A stretch of 64,000 nt of DNA from Novosphingobium hassiacum (GCF_014196055.1 NZ_JACICY010000002.1:124001-188000), one strand, 5' to 3'. Positions 19,158 through 28,800 are shown, numbered from the stretch's first letter. A program made the numbers and translations. Notes: generated by a model from the sequence alone, not told the origin.

Positions 19158-21431
19158 TCAGTCGCACTCGATACCCTTGAAGAACGCCCACTCGGCCAAG
19201 GTCGAGCGCATGTCGCGCGGGGGAGCAGCAAGCCAGCCGTCCATCGCTGTGCGGATCTCCTTGATGTCGACCTTGCGGATCAGTTCCTTGACCGGGCCGA
19301 TGGCCGCGGGCGTGATCGACAGCCGAGTGATGCCGAGACCGAGCAGCGCGAGCGCTTCGAGCCTGCGCCCGCCCATTTCGCCGCAAACGGTGACGTCGGT
19401 GCCGAACGGCGCGACAGTCGTGACGACACGGCGCAGAAAGCGCAGGATCGCGGGGCTGAGCCAGTCGTAGCGTTCCGCCAGCTTGGGGTTAGCGCGGTCG
19501 GCAGCGAACAGGAACTGCGTAAGATCGTTGGTGCCGATCGACAGGAACGACAACTTGGGCGCGAGCACATCGAGGCATTCGGCAAGTGCAGGCACTTCGA
19601 GCATCGCGCCATAGCGGATCGCTTCGGGCAGGAGCTTCTTGCGCTGGCGCAGGAAGTTCAGCTGGCCCTCGAACACGGCCTTGGCGGCATCGAATTCCCA
19701 CGGTTCGGTGACCATCGGGAACATGACATTGAGCGTGCGCCCACCCGAGGCTTCGAGCAGGGCGCGTGCCTGAACCTTGAGCAAGCCGTCGCGTTCAAGC
19801 GCGACCCGTAGCGCGCGCCAGCCCATTGCCGGATTTTCTTCGGCGTCGCCATCGTTGTGGCGCAAGTAGGGCAGGACCTTGTCGCCGCCGATATCAACCG
19901 TGCGAAACACCACCGGGCGATCACCCGCTGCGTCGAGCACGTCACGGTAGAGCCGGGTCTGGCGTTCACGCGAGGGCAAGGTGGCCGAGACGAGGAACTG
20001 AAATTCGGTGCGGAACAGGCCGATGCCGTCCGCGCCGGTCAGGCCGAGCATCGGCGTATCGTCGCGCAGCCCGGCGTTCATCAGGACGACGATCCGCGTA
20101 CCGTCTCGCGTGATCGGCTCAACCTCGCGCATGGCGGCGTAGTGCTGCTGGCGTTCGCGGTTCTTGGCAAAGCGGGCCTCGAACGCCTCGATCAGGGTGG
20201 GCGCGGCGCGGACATCGACCACGCCCTGATCGCCGTCGAGCAGAAGATGATCGCCTTCGCGAACCTTGCCACGCAGCGCTCGCATGCGTCCGACGACGGG
20301 AATGCCCATTGCGCGCGCGACGATCACGACATGCGCGGTCAGCGAGCCTTCCTCGAGGATCACACCCTTGAGACGACGCTTGTCGTATTCAAGCAGTTCA
20401 GCTGGCCCGAGATTGCGCGCGATCAGGATCGCATCGCCCTTGAGGCCCATCGTGGCTGCCGTGCCGAGCTGGCCTGAGACGATCCGCAACAGCCGGTTCG
20501 ACAGATCCTCGAGATCGTGCATGCGATCGGCGAGCAGCGGGTCGTCGATCTGACGCATGCGCATGCGGGTGCGCTGCTGGACACGTTCGATCGCGGCTTC
20601 GGCCGTGAGCCCGGAATCTATCGCGTCGTTGATGCGGCGCGACCAGCCTTCGTCGTAGGCGAACATGCGGTAGGTATCGAGCACCTCGACATGTTCGCCG
20701 CCAACACCGAATTCGGCCTGGCTGGCCATGCGGTCGATCTGTTCGCGCATCTTGTCGAAGGCAAGATAGACGCGCTGGCGCTCGGCCTCGGTATCTTCGG
20801 CGACGATATGTTCGATGGTGACGCGCGGCTGGTGGAAGACCGCGATGCCGCTGGCGAGGCCCTTGACCAAGGTCAGGCCCTTGATCCGGTCAGGGCCAGT
20901 CAGGTGCGCCGCATCGCCGAGCGTATCCTCGCCGTCGATCAGGTCTGCGTTGGCAATCAGCTCTGACAGGACCATCGCCACGGTCTGCAGCGCCTCGATC
21001 TCGACCTCTTCATAACGGCGCGGTTCGACGTGCTGGACGGCGACGACACCCACCGCACGCTCACGACGGACGATTGGGACACCGGCGAAGGAGTGGAACT
21101 TCTCCTCGCCGGTTTCGGGACGGAAGGCGAAGTCCGGGTGGGCGGCCGCTTCGGCCAGATTGAGCGTTTCGACATTGCCCGCGATCGTGCCGACGAGGCC
21201 CTCGCCCGTGGCCAGGCGGGTGACGTGGACCGCCGCCTGATTAAGGCCGCGGGTGGCGAAAAGTTCGAGCATGCCTTCGCGCAACAAGTAGATCGAACAG
21301 ACTTCGGAATTAAGGTTTTCGCCGATGACTTCGACGATCTGATTGAGCTTGGCTTGGGCGCCAGCGCGCGAGGCCATGACCTCGTGTAGCGAGGTGAGGA
21401 TCTGGCGGGCGGCGGCGACGGCACTGAGCAT
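19158..21431 (-). CDS. ptsP: Phosphoenolpyruvate-protein phosphotransferase PtsP (EI-Ntr)
   Basis: First enzyme of the nitrogen-type PTS: it takes phosphate from PEP and passes it to NPr. The 757-aa protein has an N-terminal GAF domain (about 15-160), a PEP-utiliser N domain, the phosphohistidine motif GSLTAHVVIVARAMGIP with His about 367, and the TIM-barrel PEP domain with GIGLFRTEF, FRTVDIGGDK and VTVCGEMGG containing the catalytic Cys. Its downstream acceptor ptsN is also in this window at 47.4 kb. No sugar PTS genes are seen. Confidence 0.95.
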   Translation of the reverse strand: MLSAVAAARQILTSLHEVMASRAGAQAKLNQIVEVIGENLNSEVCSIYLLREGMLELFATRGLNQAAVHVTRLATGEGLVGTIAGNVETLNLAEAAAHPDFAFRPETGEEKFHSFAGVPIVRRERAVGVVAVQHVEPRRYEEVEIEALQTVAMVLSELIANADLIDGEDTLGDAAHLTGPDRIKGLTLVKGLASGIAVFHQPRVTIEHIVAEDTEAERQRVYLAFDKMREQIDRMASQAEFGVGGEHVEVLDTYRMFAYDEGWSRRINDAIDSGLTAEAAIERVQQRTRMRMRQIDDPLLADRMHDLEDLSNRLLRIVSGQLGTAATMGLKGDAILIARNLGPAELLEYDKRRLKGVILEEGSLTAHVVIVARAMGIPVVGRMRALRGKVREGDHLLLDGDQGVVDVRAAPTLIEAFEARFAKNRERQQHYAAMREVEPITRDGTRIVVLMNAGLRDDTPMLGLTGADGIGLFRTEFQFLVSATLPSRERQTRLYRDVLDAAGDRPVVFRTVDIGGDKVLPYLRHNDGDAEENPAMGWRALRVALERDGLLKVQARALLEASGGRTLNVMFPMVTEPWEFDAAKAVFEGQLNFLRQRKKLLPEAIRYGAMLEVPALAECLDVLAPKLSFLSIGTNDLTQFLFAADRANPKLAERYDWLSPAILRFLRRVVTTVAPFGTDVTVCGEMGGRRLEALALLGLGITRLSITPAAIGPVKELIRKVDIKEIRTAMDGWLAAPPRDMRSTLAEWAFFKGIECD

Positions 21432-21500
21432 GGCTGATGGTTAGCCTAGTGCGCGGGGTTTGGGAATGCGGGGGTGCACCGGCGTGATGAGATAGCAAAA

Positions 21501-21529
21501 AAGAAAGAGCCGCCCGTCAGGGGCGGCTC
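21501..21529 (-). terminator. Rho-independent terminator for the minus-strand DUF465 gene
   Basis: Stem GAGCCGCCC/GGGCGGCTC with a short GTCAG loop; the minus-strand transcript then runs into a T-rich stretch (AAAAAAGAAA on the plus strand). Confidence 0.8.
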
Positions 21530-21553
21530 CGGCTTTTCAGAAGGCGGTCAGGA

Positions 21554-21712
21554 TCAATGGGATCGCGAGAGCGCTTCCTTGATCTTGAGCTTTTTCCGCT
21601 TGAGTTGCGCTACCAGCGTGTCGTCCGGGAGGGGCCGGGTCAGTTCGGATTGGATTTGCCGTTCGAGCCCGGCATGTTTCATCTGAAGTGCGCTGACATG
21701 CGTCGATTCCAT
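21554..21712 (-). CDS. DUF465 (YdcH) family small protein, paralogue 1
   Basis: A 52-aa protein starting MESTHVSALQMKHAGLERQI and ending in LKRKKLKIKEAL, the charged two-helix layout of YdcH/DUF465. An excellent GGAGGAAA ribosome site precedes the ATG at 21712; a longer frame to 21823 is unlikely. The function is unknown. A strong terminator follows at 21501-21529. A second DUF465 gene lies 255 bases away in the opposite direction. Confidence 0.8.
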   Translation of the reverse strand: MESTHVSALQMKHAGLERQIQSELTRPLPDDTLVAQLKRKKLKIKEALSRSH

Positions 21713-21966
21713 GCGTTTCCTCCTAAAGGGTAAGCCCCCGTCAGAACCCGGCACAGGCCATCCCCGTGCGGGGCGGCGCCGACCTGCCGAGGGGATGCGA
21801 GGGAATTGCATCCGACTCAGCAAGGCAGCGCGTTGTCATGCTCCCACATTCGCCGTATCTTGCAAGTCAAACCGCGTCGGGATGCAGGGCATACGGGTTG
21901 GGCCGTAGGTCATCCGCCAGCCCCGGTTCATCGCGTGGTCGGGTTATTTCGGGAGTTTCGCGTACA

Positions 21967-22164
21967 GTGACCGAAGAGGAAATGCGCAAGCGGCTGCTGG
22001 CCTTGCGTCTCGAACACCGCGACCTTGATGCTGCCATCGACGCTTTGACGTCTGCCGGAACACGCGACCAGTTGCAGATAGCGCGGCTGAAAAAGCGTAA
22101 GTTGCTGCTGCGTGACCAGATCGCGATGATCGAGGACTATCTGATTCCCGATATCATCGCTTGA
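21967..22164 (+). CDS. DUF465 (YdcH) family small protein, paralogue 2
   Basis: A 65-aa protein MTEEEMRKRLLALRLEHRDL...LQIARLKKRKLLLRDQIAMIED, again the charged antiparallel-helix YdcH pattern, ending PDIIA. The start is GTG at 21967; an internal ATG at 21982 is an alternative. The gene points away from paralogue 1. The 255 bases between the two hold no other gene that I can see and must contain both promoters. The rcdA-like gene follows 140 bases later. Confidence 0.8.
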   Translation: MTEEEMRKRLLALRLEHRDLDAAIDALTSAGTRDQLQIARLKKRKLLLRDQIAMIEDYLIPDIIA

Positions 22165-22303
22165 ATTCAAGGGGATGAGCCGAATGGAGCGCTTGCGCCC
22201 AGTCGGTTCGACCTGTCCCGTTAAGAAACGTCCCGCGATTGGGCGATCGCGCGCCAGATCAACGGCTGGCGCAGCGAGTCGCAGCCGATTATGCGCATTG
22301 ACC

Positions 22304-22795
22304 ATGGCCCTGATGCCCAGTCTGAACCCGCGCATCGTCGAAGCGCTTTATACCGAGGCGCTGAGCCTTGCCGAAGCGGTGCGCGCGGGGTTCGAATGGC
22401 TGCGGCGCGAGAACGCCAGGGCCGGCGCGGACATTGACGACGACGACCTGCGCCGCGTGCAGGTGTCGTGCGAGGGACTGCGCACGACCACACGGGTGAT
22501 GCACTGCCTCGCCTGGCTGCTCAACCATCGCGCGCATTTCGCCGGCGAACTTTCGGAACTGCAATTGCGGCGGCACGGGCGGTTGATCGCCAATTTCCCG
22601 GCGAGCGAGGCTGACGCCGTCAGGGTATTGCCACAAGATATCCAGCGGCTCGTGGCTGACAGCGAGCGGCTGTATCAGCGCATTCAGCGGCTGGAAAACG
22701 CCTGGCGAACGAACGGGTTGAGCGGCGACAGCGCCGTACGCCGGTTGCGCGAACGCGTGGCACAGGCAGTTGGCGACGCTACGACCGCGGCCTGA
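22304..22795 (+). CDS. rcdA: RcdA-like protein (DUF1465)
   Basis: A 163-aa all-helical protein of the DUF1465 family. In Caulobacter the member of this family is RcdA, an adaptor that helps ClpXP recognise CtrA. Visible signatures are ALYTEALSLAEAVRAGFEW, the RVSCEGLRTTTRVMHCLAWLL-type block (as VQVSCEGLRTTTRVM) and LPQDIQRLVADSERLYQRI. The length fits the family. The start at 22304 has a weak ribosome site; a second ATG lies at 22313. It probably belongs to the same cell-cycle network as trcR, though that is inference. Confidence 0.8.
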   Translation: MALMPSLNPRIVEALYTEALSLAEAVRAGFEWLRRENARAGADIDDDDLRRVQVSCEGLRTTTRVMHCLAWLLNHRAHFAGELSELQLRRHGRLIANFPASEADAVRVLPQDIQRLVADSERLYQRIQRLENAWRTNGLSGDSAVRRLRERVAQAVGDATTAA

Positions 22796-22816
22796 TTTGT
22801 CGGGGCAAAGTTGACG

Positions 22817-24307
22817 TCATGACGGAGTCCCGGGCTGTTCGCCGAGCATGGTCTTGAGCCCCGACACTTCATCTTCGCTGAACCACAGGCCGAGCTTTGA
22901 CCGCCGCCACAGCACATCTTGTGCGGTCATCGCCCATTCGCGCGTGGTCAGGTGGTCGAGTTCGGCTTCGCTCAGACCCTGTCCCAGCGGCCGCCCCATG
23001 TCGCCACGCGCGAAGTTCAGCGCTTCGGTCCCGTAGGCGCGCGCGAGGCGGTGGACCGTGGCACGCGAAAGCTGGCCGGCCTGCGCGGTAATCTCGTGTT
23101 CGAGCGGTGCGAGGTTGTCCGCTTCGTCGAGCCCGTCGGGGGTGAAATCACCACCAGGGAGCGGCGCGGTGGCGGTCCACCCGGCGTTGTCGGTGACGCC
23201 GAGGCGTTCGAGCGCGGCTTCGGCGAGCGTGCGGTGGGTGGTGATCTTGCCGCCCAGCACCGTCAGCAGCGGCGCGGAATGATGATCACTGCCACGGTCG
23301 AGCTCGAAGCGGTAGCCGCGCGTTGCGGCTTCGGGTTTGCCCGAGCCGTCGTCGGCGAGCAGGCGCACCCCGGCGAAGGTATGGATGACGTCTTCGCGCT
23401 TGAGGCTGCGGCGGAAGTACTGGTTGGCGGCGTCCAGCAGGTAAGCGATCTCGGTTTCGCTCGCCCTGGGCGGATCGGCATCGGCGCCGTCCTCGCTGTC
23501 GGTCGTGCCGATCATGGTGAAGGCGTATTGCCACGGGATGGCGAAGCAGATGCGTCCGTCGCGCAACTGCAGGAACAGCGCGCGTGGATCGTCGTGCAGA
23601 CGCGGGACGACGATGTGCGAACCGCGCACACGGCGCAGCAGTCCGGGGCGTGGGGCATGGGCGGCGTCCATCACCTGCCCCACCTGCGGCCCTGCGGCGT
23701 TGACGACGATGGCGGCGTGAAAGATTTCCGGGCCTGCCTCGATCCGCCACAGGTGGCCTTCGCGCGCGAGTTTGGTGACAGCGCATCGGGTCCGCACCTC
23801 GGCGCCGCGATCGGCGGCGTCGCGGGCGAGCAGGACGACCAGCCGCGCATCGTCGACCCAGCAATCGGAGTATTCGTAGCCGCGCCGGACCTCGGGCTGA
23901 AGACCCATGCGACCGTCCAGTTTTACGCGCTTCGTGGGTGGCAGCGCCTTGCGCCCGCCGATGCGGTCATAGAACCACAGCCCGGTTCGCAGCATCCACC
24001 AGGGCCTGCCTTCGGGCACGATCGGCAGGACGAAGCGCATCGGCCAGACGATGTGCGGCGCCTGCCGCCACAGGATCTCGCGCTCGTGCAGAGCCTCGGA
24101 CACCAGCGCGAACTCGCGATGTTCGAGATAGCGCAAGCCGCCGTGGATCAACTTGGTCGAGGCAGACGACGTGCCCTGCGCCAGATCGCCGCGTTCGAGC
24201 AGCAGCACCGAGAGGCCGCGCCCGGTTGCATCGCGCGCGATGGCCGCACCGTTCACGCCGCCGCCGATCACGGCCAGATCATACGGGCGATCGTACGGGG
24301 TCTCCAT
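22817..24307 (-). CDS. glpD: Glycerol-3-phosphate dehydrogenase, FAD-dependent
   Basis: Oxidises glycerol-3-phosphate to dihydroxyacetone phosphate at the inner membrane, passing electrons to quinone. 496 aa from the ATG at 24307. The N-terminal FAD site DLAVIGGGVNGAAIARDA, LLERGDLAQGTSSASTKLIHGGLRYLE and the C-terminal helical domain are all in place, as is the LLTVLGGKITTHRTLAE motif. No glpK or glpF gene is adjacent. The frame extends to 24388 but the extra residues do not match the family. It converges on the rcdA-like gene with 21 bases between stops. Confidence 0.94.
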   Translation of the reverse strand: METPYDRPYDLAVIGGGVNGAAIARDATGRGLSVLLLERGDLAQGTSSASTKLIHGGLRYLEHREFALVSEALHEREILWRQAPHIVWPMRFVLPIVPEGRPWWMLRTGLWFYDRIGGRKALPPTKRVKLDGRMGLQPEVRRGYEYSDCWVDDARLVVLLARDAADRGAEVRTRCAVTKLAREGHLWRIEAGPEIFHAAIVVNAAGPQVGQVMDAAHAPRPGLLRRVRGSHIVVPRLHDDPRALFLQLRDGRICFAIPWQYAFTMIGTTDSEDGADADPPRASETEIAYLLDAANQYFRRSLKREDVIHTFAGVRLLADDGSGKPEAATRGYRFELDRGSDHHSAPLLTVLGGKITTHRTLAEAALERLGVTDNAGWTATAPLPGGDFTPDGLDEADNLAPLEHEITAQAGQLSRATVHRLARAYGTEALNFARGDMGRPLGQGLSEAELDHLTTREWAMTAQDVLWRRSKLGLWFSEDEVSGLKTMLGEQPGTPS

Positions 24308-24381
24308 CCTGGGCACCTTGATACGCCGTGAGGCGATGCGCAAGGTTGCGTGAGGGGAAGACAATCTCCATAGCTTGAGGG

Positions 24382-25305
24382 ATGGCACAGATGCCCCCTA
24401 TCCCTGATCGCGAGACCTGGCCGACCGGCCTGTCCGAACAGCTCGAGCCGCTGGTGCGCCGCGTGCTCGCGCCCAATCCTTCGCCTTACACGTTCACGGG
24501 CACGCAGACCTATATCGTCGGCGCGGGTCGCGAAGTGGCGGTGATCGATCCGGGGCCGAACGATACGGGCGCTGCGGGCCATGCCGATACCAATGGTGCA
24601 GGCCATGTCGACGCGATCCTCAAAGCGGTGGGCGATGCCAGGATCGTGGCGATCGTGTGTACGCACACGCACCGTGATCACAGTCCGGCCTCGCGCCCGC
24701 TGCAGGCAGCGACCGGTGCACCGATCATCGGGTGCGCACCGCTGGCACTGGACGACGATGGCCCGCGCGCCGATGCCGCGTTCGATGCGGATTATGCGCC
24801 CGATCGCGTGCTGGCCGATGGCGAGCGGCTGTCGGGCGATGGCTGGACGCTGGAGGCAGTGGCGACGCCCGGGCACACCAGCAATCACTTGTGCTATTCG
24901 GTCGTCGAGAGCGGCGCGCTGTTTACCGGCGATCACGTGATGGGCTGGTCGACTTCGGTGGTGTCTCCGCCCGACGGCGACATGGCCGACTACATGGCGA
25001 GCCTGCAGAAGCTCTACGATCGCGAAGACCGCGTGCTCTATCCCGCGCACGGGCCGCAGATCGACAATCCGCGCCAACTGGTGCGCGGAATGCTCGGCCA
25101 CAGGCGGCAGCGTGAACGCCAAATCGTGAGCCTGCTCGAGGACGGCGGCTCCCATGCGATCCCGGAATTCGTGAGTGCGATGTACAAGGGGCTCGATCAG
25201 CGGCTGCATGGTGCGGCGGGACGTTCCGTGCTGGCGCATCTCATCGATCTGGAACGGCAGGGCCGCGTGGCGGTTGAAGACGAACGATGGATGATCCTTC
25301 CCTGA
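24382..25305 (+). CDS. MBL-fold metallo-hydrolase (LACTB2/glyoxalase II-like)
   Basis: A 307-aa hydrolase with the metal motif THTHRDHS, ATPGHTSNHLCY and FTGDHVMGW, plus AHGP as the last histidine and a C-terminal winged-helix-like part found in the LACTB2 branch. The substrate is unknown; relatives act as nucleases or thioester hydrolases. It overlaps the following DUF4230 gene by 19 bases, so the two are translationally coupled. It is divergent from glpD across about 74 bases. Confidence 0.85.
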   Translation: MAQMPPIPDRETWPTGLSEQLEPLVRRVLAPNPSPYTFTGTQTYIVGAGREVAVIDPGPNDTGAAGHADTNGAGHVDAILKAVGDARIVAIVCTHTHRDHSPASRPLQAATGAPIIGCAPLALDDDGPRADAAFDADYAPDRVLADGERLSGDGWTLEAVATPGHTSNHLCYSVVESGALFTGDHVMGWSTSVVSPPDGDMADYMASLQKLYDREDRVLYPAHGPQIDNPRQLVRGMLGHRRQRERQIVSLLEDGGSHAIPEFVSAMYKGLDQRLHGAAGRSVLAHLIDLERQGRVAVEDERWMILP

Positions 25306-25958
25306 CCAGCTCGCCCCCACCCCGCGTGGATACCCCTCCCCTGCATCGCGAGACCTCGCTGGCGCGCGTTTCGATGCTGCCATGGGGATTGTTTCTGCTG
25401 GCACTGGCGGCAGCGGCATTCCTCGCGTGGAAGCTGTGGCAACCCGAGGACATCGGCGATCCGCTGGCGACGAGCCTTGTGGCGTTCGAAAAGCAGGACA
25501 AGCTGACCGTGTTCAGTGCGGAGCTGGCCCCGGTCGTATCAAGCAACGATTCGCGAATGTTCGGGTTGGTCAACGCAAAGCAGGTCGCGGTGATCCCGGC
25601 GCGGGTAGACTACACGATCAATCTTGCGAGCGTTGGCCGCGACCGGCTGTCATGGAATGTCGAGGCGCAGACGCTGGGCGTGCGCCTGCCGCCCCTGACG
25701 GTCAGCCGCCCCAACCTCGACGAGGCGCGCGCGCAATATCTGCGCGATGGGTTGTGGATCGGCCGCGATGCACAAGACAAACTGACGCGCGACAACACGC
25801 GTCTGGCCGAGGCGCAGGCGGTGCAGCAGGCGGCCAATCCAGTGCTGATGAATCTGGCGCGACAGGCGGCAAAGGAAGCGATCAGCCAGAACCTGTCGAT
25901 CCCGCTGCAGGTGGCCGGTTACACCAAGGCCAAGGTCGTAGTCACTTTCGACCAATGA
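25287..25958 (+). CDS. DUF4230 family membrane-anchored protein
   Basis: A 223-aa protein with one N-terminal membrane span (MLPWGLFLLALAAAAFLAW, about 30-48) and a soluble, probably periplasmic domain. LVAFEKQDKLTVFSAELAPVV and the YTINLASVGRDRLSWN stretch resemble the DUF4230 family, of unknown role. The C-terminus is helical (AKEAISQNLSIPLQVAGY). Overlap with the metallo-hydrolase gene implies one operon. Confidence 0.75.
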   Translation: MDDPSLTSSPPPRVDTPPLHRETSLARVSMLPWGLFLLALAAAAFLAWKLWQPEDIGDPLATSLVAFEKQDKLTVFSAELAPVVSSNDSRMFGLVNAKQVAVIPARVDYTINLASVGRDRLSWNVEAQTLGVRLPPLTVSRPNLDEARAQYLRDGLWIGRDAQDKLTRDNTRLAEAQAVQQAANPVLMNLARQAAKEAISQNLSIPLQVAGYTKAKVVVTFDQ

Positions 25959-26037
25959 CCATTTCAATGTGACGGGCGTCATTGGAACAGCGCAGTCCGG
26001 CGGGTATAACTCCCTCTGGACTGGTCGGAGACTGTTC

Positions 26038-26769
26038 ATGGCTACCGCCTCAATATCCGGTACTTATCCCTACACCCGCGACCAACGCTTTTTTGTTCGC
26101 ATGGCCGTCGGAATGTCGGCGTTCATCGTCTTCGCCTTCGGCCAATGGGCGCTGCGCGGATTCGTGGATGCGAAAAGCGTGCCGATCTGGGTCCATCTTC
26201 ACGCCGTTGCGATGCTCTCGTGGCTCGGGCTGCTGATTGCGCAGACCATACTGGTGGGTGCCGGGAACATCCCGCTGCATCGCAAACTGGGATGGCTTGG
26301 ACTTGCGCTGGTGCTGACCATCGCCGGGCTTGGCATGTTCACAGGGCGCTTGGCGATCGAAATGCACCGTGTCCCGCCGTTCTTCACCAACGCGCACTTC
26401 CTGGCGCTCACGCATGTCGAGGCGCTTGTGTTTCCTGCGTTGGTCGGCGCTGGAATCGCACTGCGCCGGAGGACGCAATGGCATCGGCGGCTGATGCTGG
26501 GGGCGACGGTCGTCGTGATGGAACCCGCCTTCGGACGGCTCGTCCCGGCCCCACTACTCGGCCCGGTCCTGACCCCGATCGTTACGTTGGCATTGCAGCT
26601 TGGCGTCGTCGCGATCATTGCACGCCACGACCTTCGGCAAACCGGCGCAATTCACCCGGCAACGCGGCTCACTGCGCTCGTGCTCGTCCTCGTGACAACA
26701 GGGATCAACGCGCTGGAGGTATTCCCGCCGTTCGTTTCGCTGGCACAAGGTATTGCGGCGGGCGGGTGA
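26038..26769 (+). CDS. Hypothetical seven-helix membrane protein
   Basis: A 243-aa protein with about seven hydrophobic segments and conserved-looking histidines in VHLHAVAMLSWLG and LTHVEALVFPALVG, plus NIPLHRKLGW between helices 2 and 3. The pattern recalls small cytochrome-like or DUF2306-like membrane proteins, but I cannot name a family with confidence. GGAG lies before the ATG at 26038; an in-frame ATG at 25969 would add a hydrophilic leader. nadA follows 53 bases after the stop. Confidence 0.65.
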   Translation: MATASISGTYPYTRDQRFFVRMAVGMSAFIVFAFGQWALRGFVDAKSVPIWVHLHAVAMLSWLGLLIAQTILVGAGNIPLHRKLGWLGLALVLTIAGLGMFTGRLAIEMHRVPPFFTNAHFLALTHVEALVFPALVGAGIALRRRTQWHRRLMLGATVVVMEPAFGRLVPAPLLGPVLTPIVTLALQLGVVAIIARHDLRQTGAIHPATRLTALVLVLVTTGINALEVFPPFVSLAQGIAAGG

Positions 26770-26822
26770 GGTCCCTAAGTCCCGCTCTCGTCCCGGCGCG
26801 GTTAGCCGGGCGGGAGGACATG

Positions 26823-27821
26823 ATGACTGCCCAGCCCCTGAACCTGTCCGGACTCGACCTGCGCGCCGAGATCGATCGCCTGCGCAAGGAGCGCAACGCA
26901 GTGATCCTGGCGCATTACTACCAGCGCCCGGAAATCCAGGACCTGGCCGATTTCGTCGGGGATTCGCTGGAGCTTTCGCGCAAGGCAGCGGCGACAGATG
27001 CCGAGGTGATCGCGTTCTGCGGCGTGAAATTCATGGCCGATACCGCCAAGATCCTGTCCCCGCAGAAGATCGTCGTGCTGCCCGACATGGACGCCGGGTG
27101 CAGCCTTGAGGATTCGTGCCCGCCGGACAAGTTCCGCGCGTTCCGCGAGGCGCATCCCGATCACATCGCGCTGACCTACATCAACTGCTCGACCGAGGTG
27201 AAGGCGCTGTCGGACGTTATCGTCACGTCGTCGAGCGCCGAGACGATCCTGGCGCAGATCCCGCCCGAACAGAAGATCATCTTTGGCCCCGACCGCCACC
27301 TTGGCGGATACCTCAACCGCAAGTTCGGCCGCGACATGCTGCTGTGGCCGGGCGTGTGCATCGTGCACGAGGCATTTTCGGAGACCGAGCTGCTCAAGCT
27401 GATGGCGCAGCATCCCGGCGCGCCGGTGGCAGGCCACCCCGAATGCCCGCCGCACATCATCGATCACTGCGATTACGTCGGATCGACCAGCGGCATCCTG
27501 CAGTTCGCCAAGACGTTCACCGGCGATACCCTGATCGTGGCGACCGAGCCGCACATCATCCACCAGATGGAGCTGGCGATCCCCGAAAAGACCTTCATCG
27601 GTGCACCGGGTGCGGACGGCAACTGCAACTGCAACATCTGCCCGTATATGGCGCTCAACACGATGGAAAAGCTGTATATCGCGCTGCGCGACCTGCAGCC
27701 GCGCATCGAGATCGCCGAGCCGTTGCGATTGGCCGCGAAGAAGAGCCTCGACCGGATGCTGGATATGGCCAGCGGGACAATCGGTCTGGGTGATCTCGGG
27801 GCCGTGCCCTTCCGCGCCTAA
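26823..27821 (+). CDS. nadA: Quinolinate synthase A
   Basis: Condenses iminoaspartate with dihydroxyacetone phosphate to quinolinate for NAD synthesis. 332 aa from the second of two tandem ATGs (26823), chosen because GGAGG is five bases upstream; ATG 26820 is only two bases from it. AHYYQRPEIQDLADFVGDSLELS-type opening, and three [4Fe-4S] cysteine regions: FCGVKFMADTAK, WPGVCIVHEAF and NCNCNICPYM. The frame is open much further upstream but overlaps the preceding membrane gene out of frame. No nadB or nadC is adjacent. Confidence 0.95.
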   Translation: MTAQPLNLSGLDLRAEIDRLRKERNAVILAHYYQRPEIQDLADFVGDSLELSRKAAATDAEVIAFCGVKFMADTAKILSPQKIVVLPDMDAGCSLEDSCPPDKFRAFREAHPDHIALTYINCSTEVKALSDVIVTSSSAETILAQIPPEQKIIFGPDRHLGGYLNRKFGRDMLLWPGVCIVHEAFSETELLKLMAQHPGAPVAGHPECPPHIIDHCDYVGSTSGILQFAKTFTGDTLIVATEPHIIHQMELAIPEKTFIGAPGADGNCNCNICPYMALNTMEKLYIALRDLQPRIEIAEPLRLAAKKSLDRMLDMASGTIGLGDLGAVPFRA

Positions 27822-27822
27822 T

Positions 27823-28728
27823 TCAGGCCTCTTTGCCCTCGGTCGTCGGTTCGGCGATTCTTGCCAGCACCAGCGCGGCGCCGACCAGTGCCATGCCGAT
27901 GGCGTCGGGCAGGGTGAGGACTTCGCCGAAAGCGAACCAGCCGGCGATGATCGAGACTGCGGGCTGGGTGAGCAGGACGAGGCCGATCACCAGCGGCGGG
28001 AAGTGGCCTAGCGAATAGACGAGCAGGCCCTGACCGATGATCTGGCTGGCGATCATCAAGCCGATCACCGGCAACCAGTGCTGGGGCAGGACAGGCTCGC
28101 CCAGGGCAAGTGCGATTGCCAGAAGCACCGGACAACCAGCAAGGCTCGACCAGAACAGCAGGCTCCACGAACCGAAGCGCCCACGCACGTTCTGCACCAG
28201 CAGGATGTAGACGACGTAGAACAGTCCGGCGAGGATGCAGAACAGATCGCCTGCAAAAGTACGCGCGTCGATCTCCATCGAGCGGCCGAGCAAGAGCCCT
28301 GCTCCGCCGAGCGCCATCGCTACCGCCGCGTATTCGCGCAGGTGCGGGCGGCGGTGCAGCGCGATCAGGCCCCAGACCATCAGGATCACGCTCCCCGAAT
28401 TGCCGAAGAGCGTGGCGTTGCCGAGCCGGGTCATCTCGATGCCGACGTGCCAACTGGCCAGATCGAGTGCGAAGACCACGCCTGCAACGGAAAGGATCAC
28501 CCAGTCGCGGCGGGCATAACCCCACATTGGTTCGCGGCGCGCGCGCGCGAACACTGCGAGTAATGGAAGAGCCAGAAAAAGGCGCCAGAGGCCCGCCGAA
28601 ACCGGTCCGCTGTCGGCAATCCGGACGAACCAAGGACCCAGTGCGAGCGCAACGTTTCCTGTCAGCAGCGCAAGGAAATGCATCGGTCCGGGTCGCAAAG
28701 GATGCGCGGCGTCACTTGAAATCGTCAT
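27823..28728 (-). CDS. EamA/DMT family transporter
   Basis: A 301-aa drug/metabolite transporter with about ten membrane helices in two repeats. GPWFVRIADSGPVSAGLWRLFLALP is the first EamA half, RLGNATLFGNSGSVILMV follows, and the second half has LLTQPAVSIIAGWFAFGE. The substrate is unknown. The stop is one base from the stop of nadA, with no space for a terminator between the two convergent genes. Confidence 0.88.
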   Translation of the reverse strand: MTISSDAAHPLRPGPMHFLALLTGNVALALGPWFVRIADSGPVSAGLWRLFLALPLLAVFARARREPMWGYARRDWVILSVAGVVFALDLASWHVGIEMTRLGNATLFGNSGSVILMVWGLIALHRRPHLREYAAVAMALGGAGLLLGRSMEIDARTFAGDLFCILAGLFYVVYILLVQNVRGRFGSWSLLFWSSLAGCPVLLAIALALGEPVLPQHWLPVIGLMIASQIIGQGLLVYSLGHFPPLVIGLVLLTQPAVSIIAGWFAFGEVLTLPDAIGMALVGAALVLARIAEPTTEGKEA

Positions 28729-28800
28729 AGGGTCCGCTTAATCCAGTTGCAAAGCGAAACTGAGTGTTTCGCCGATGCGCAATTCACGGAGCCTTGTAGC

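Noticed and set aside
26145-26822. Upstream extension of the nadA frame
   Set aside because: It overlaps the membrane-protein gene out of frame; nadA has its own GGAGG and ATG at 26823.
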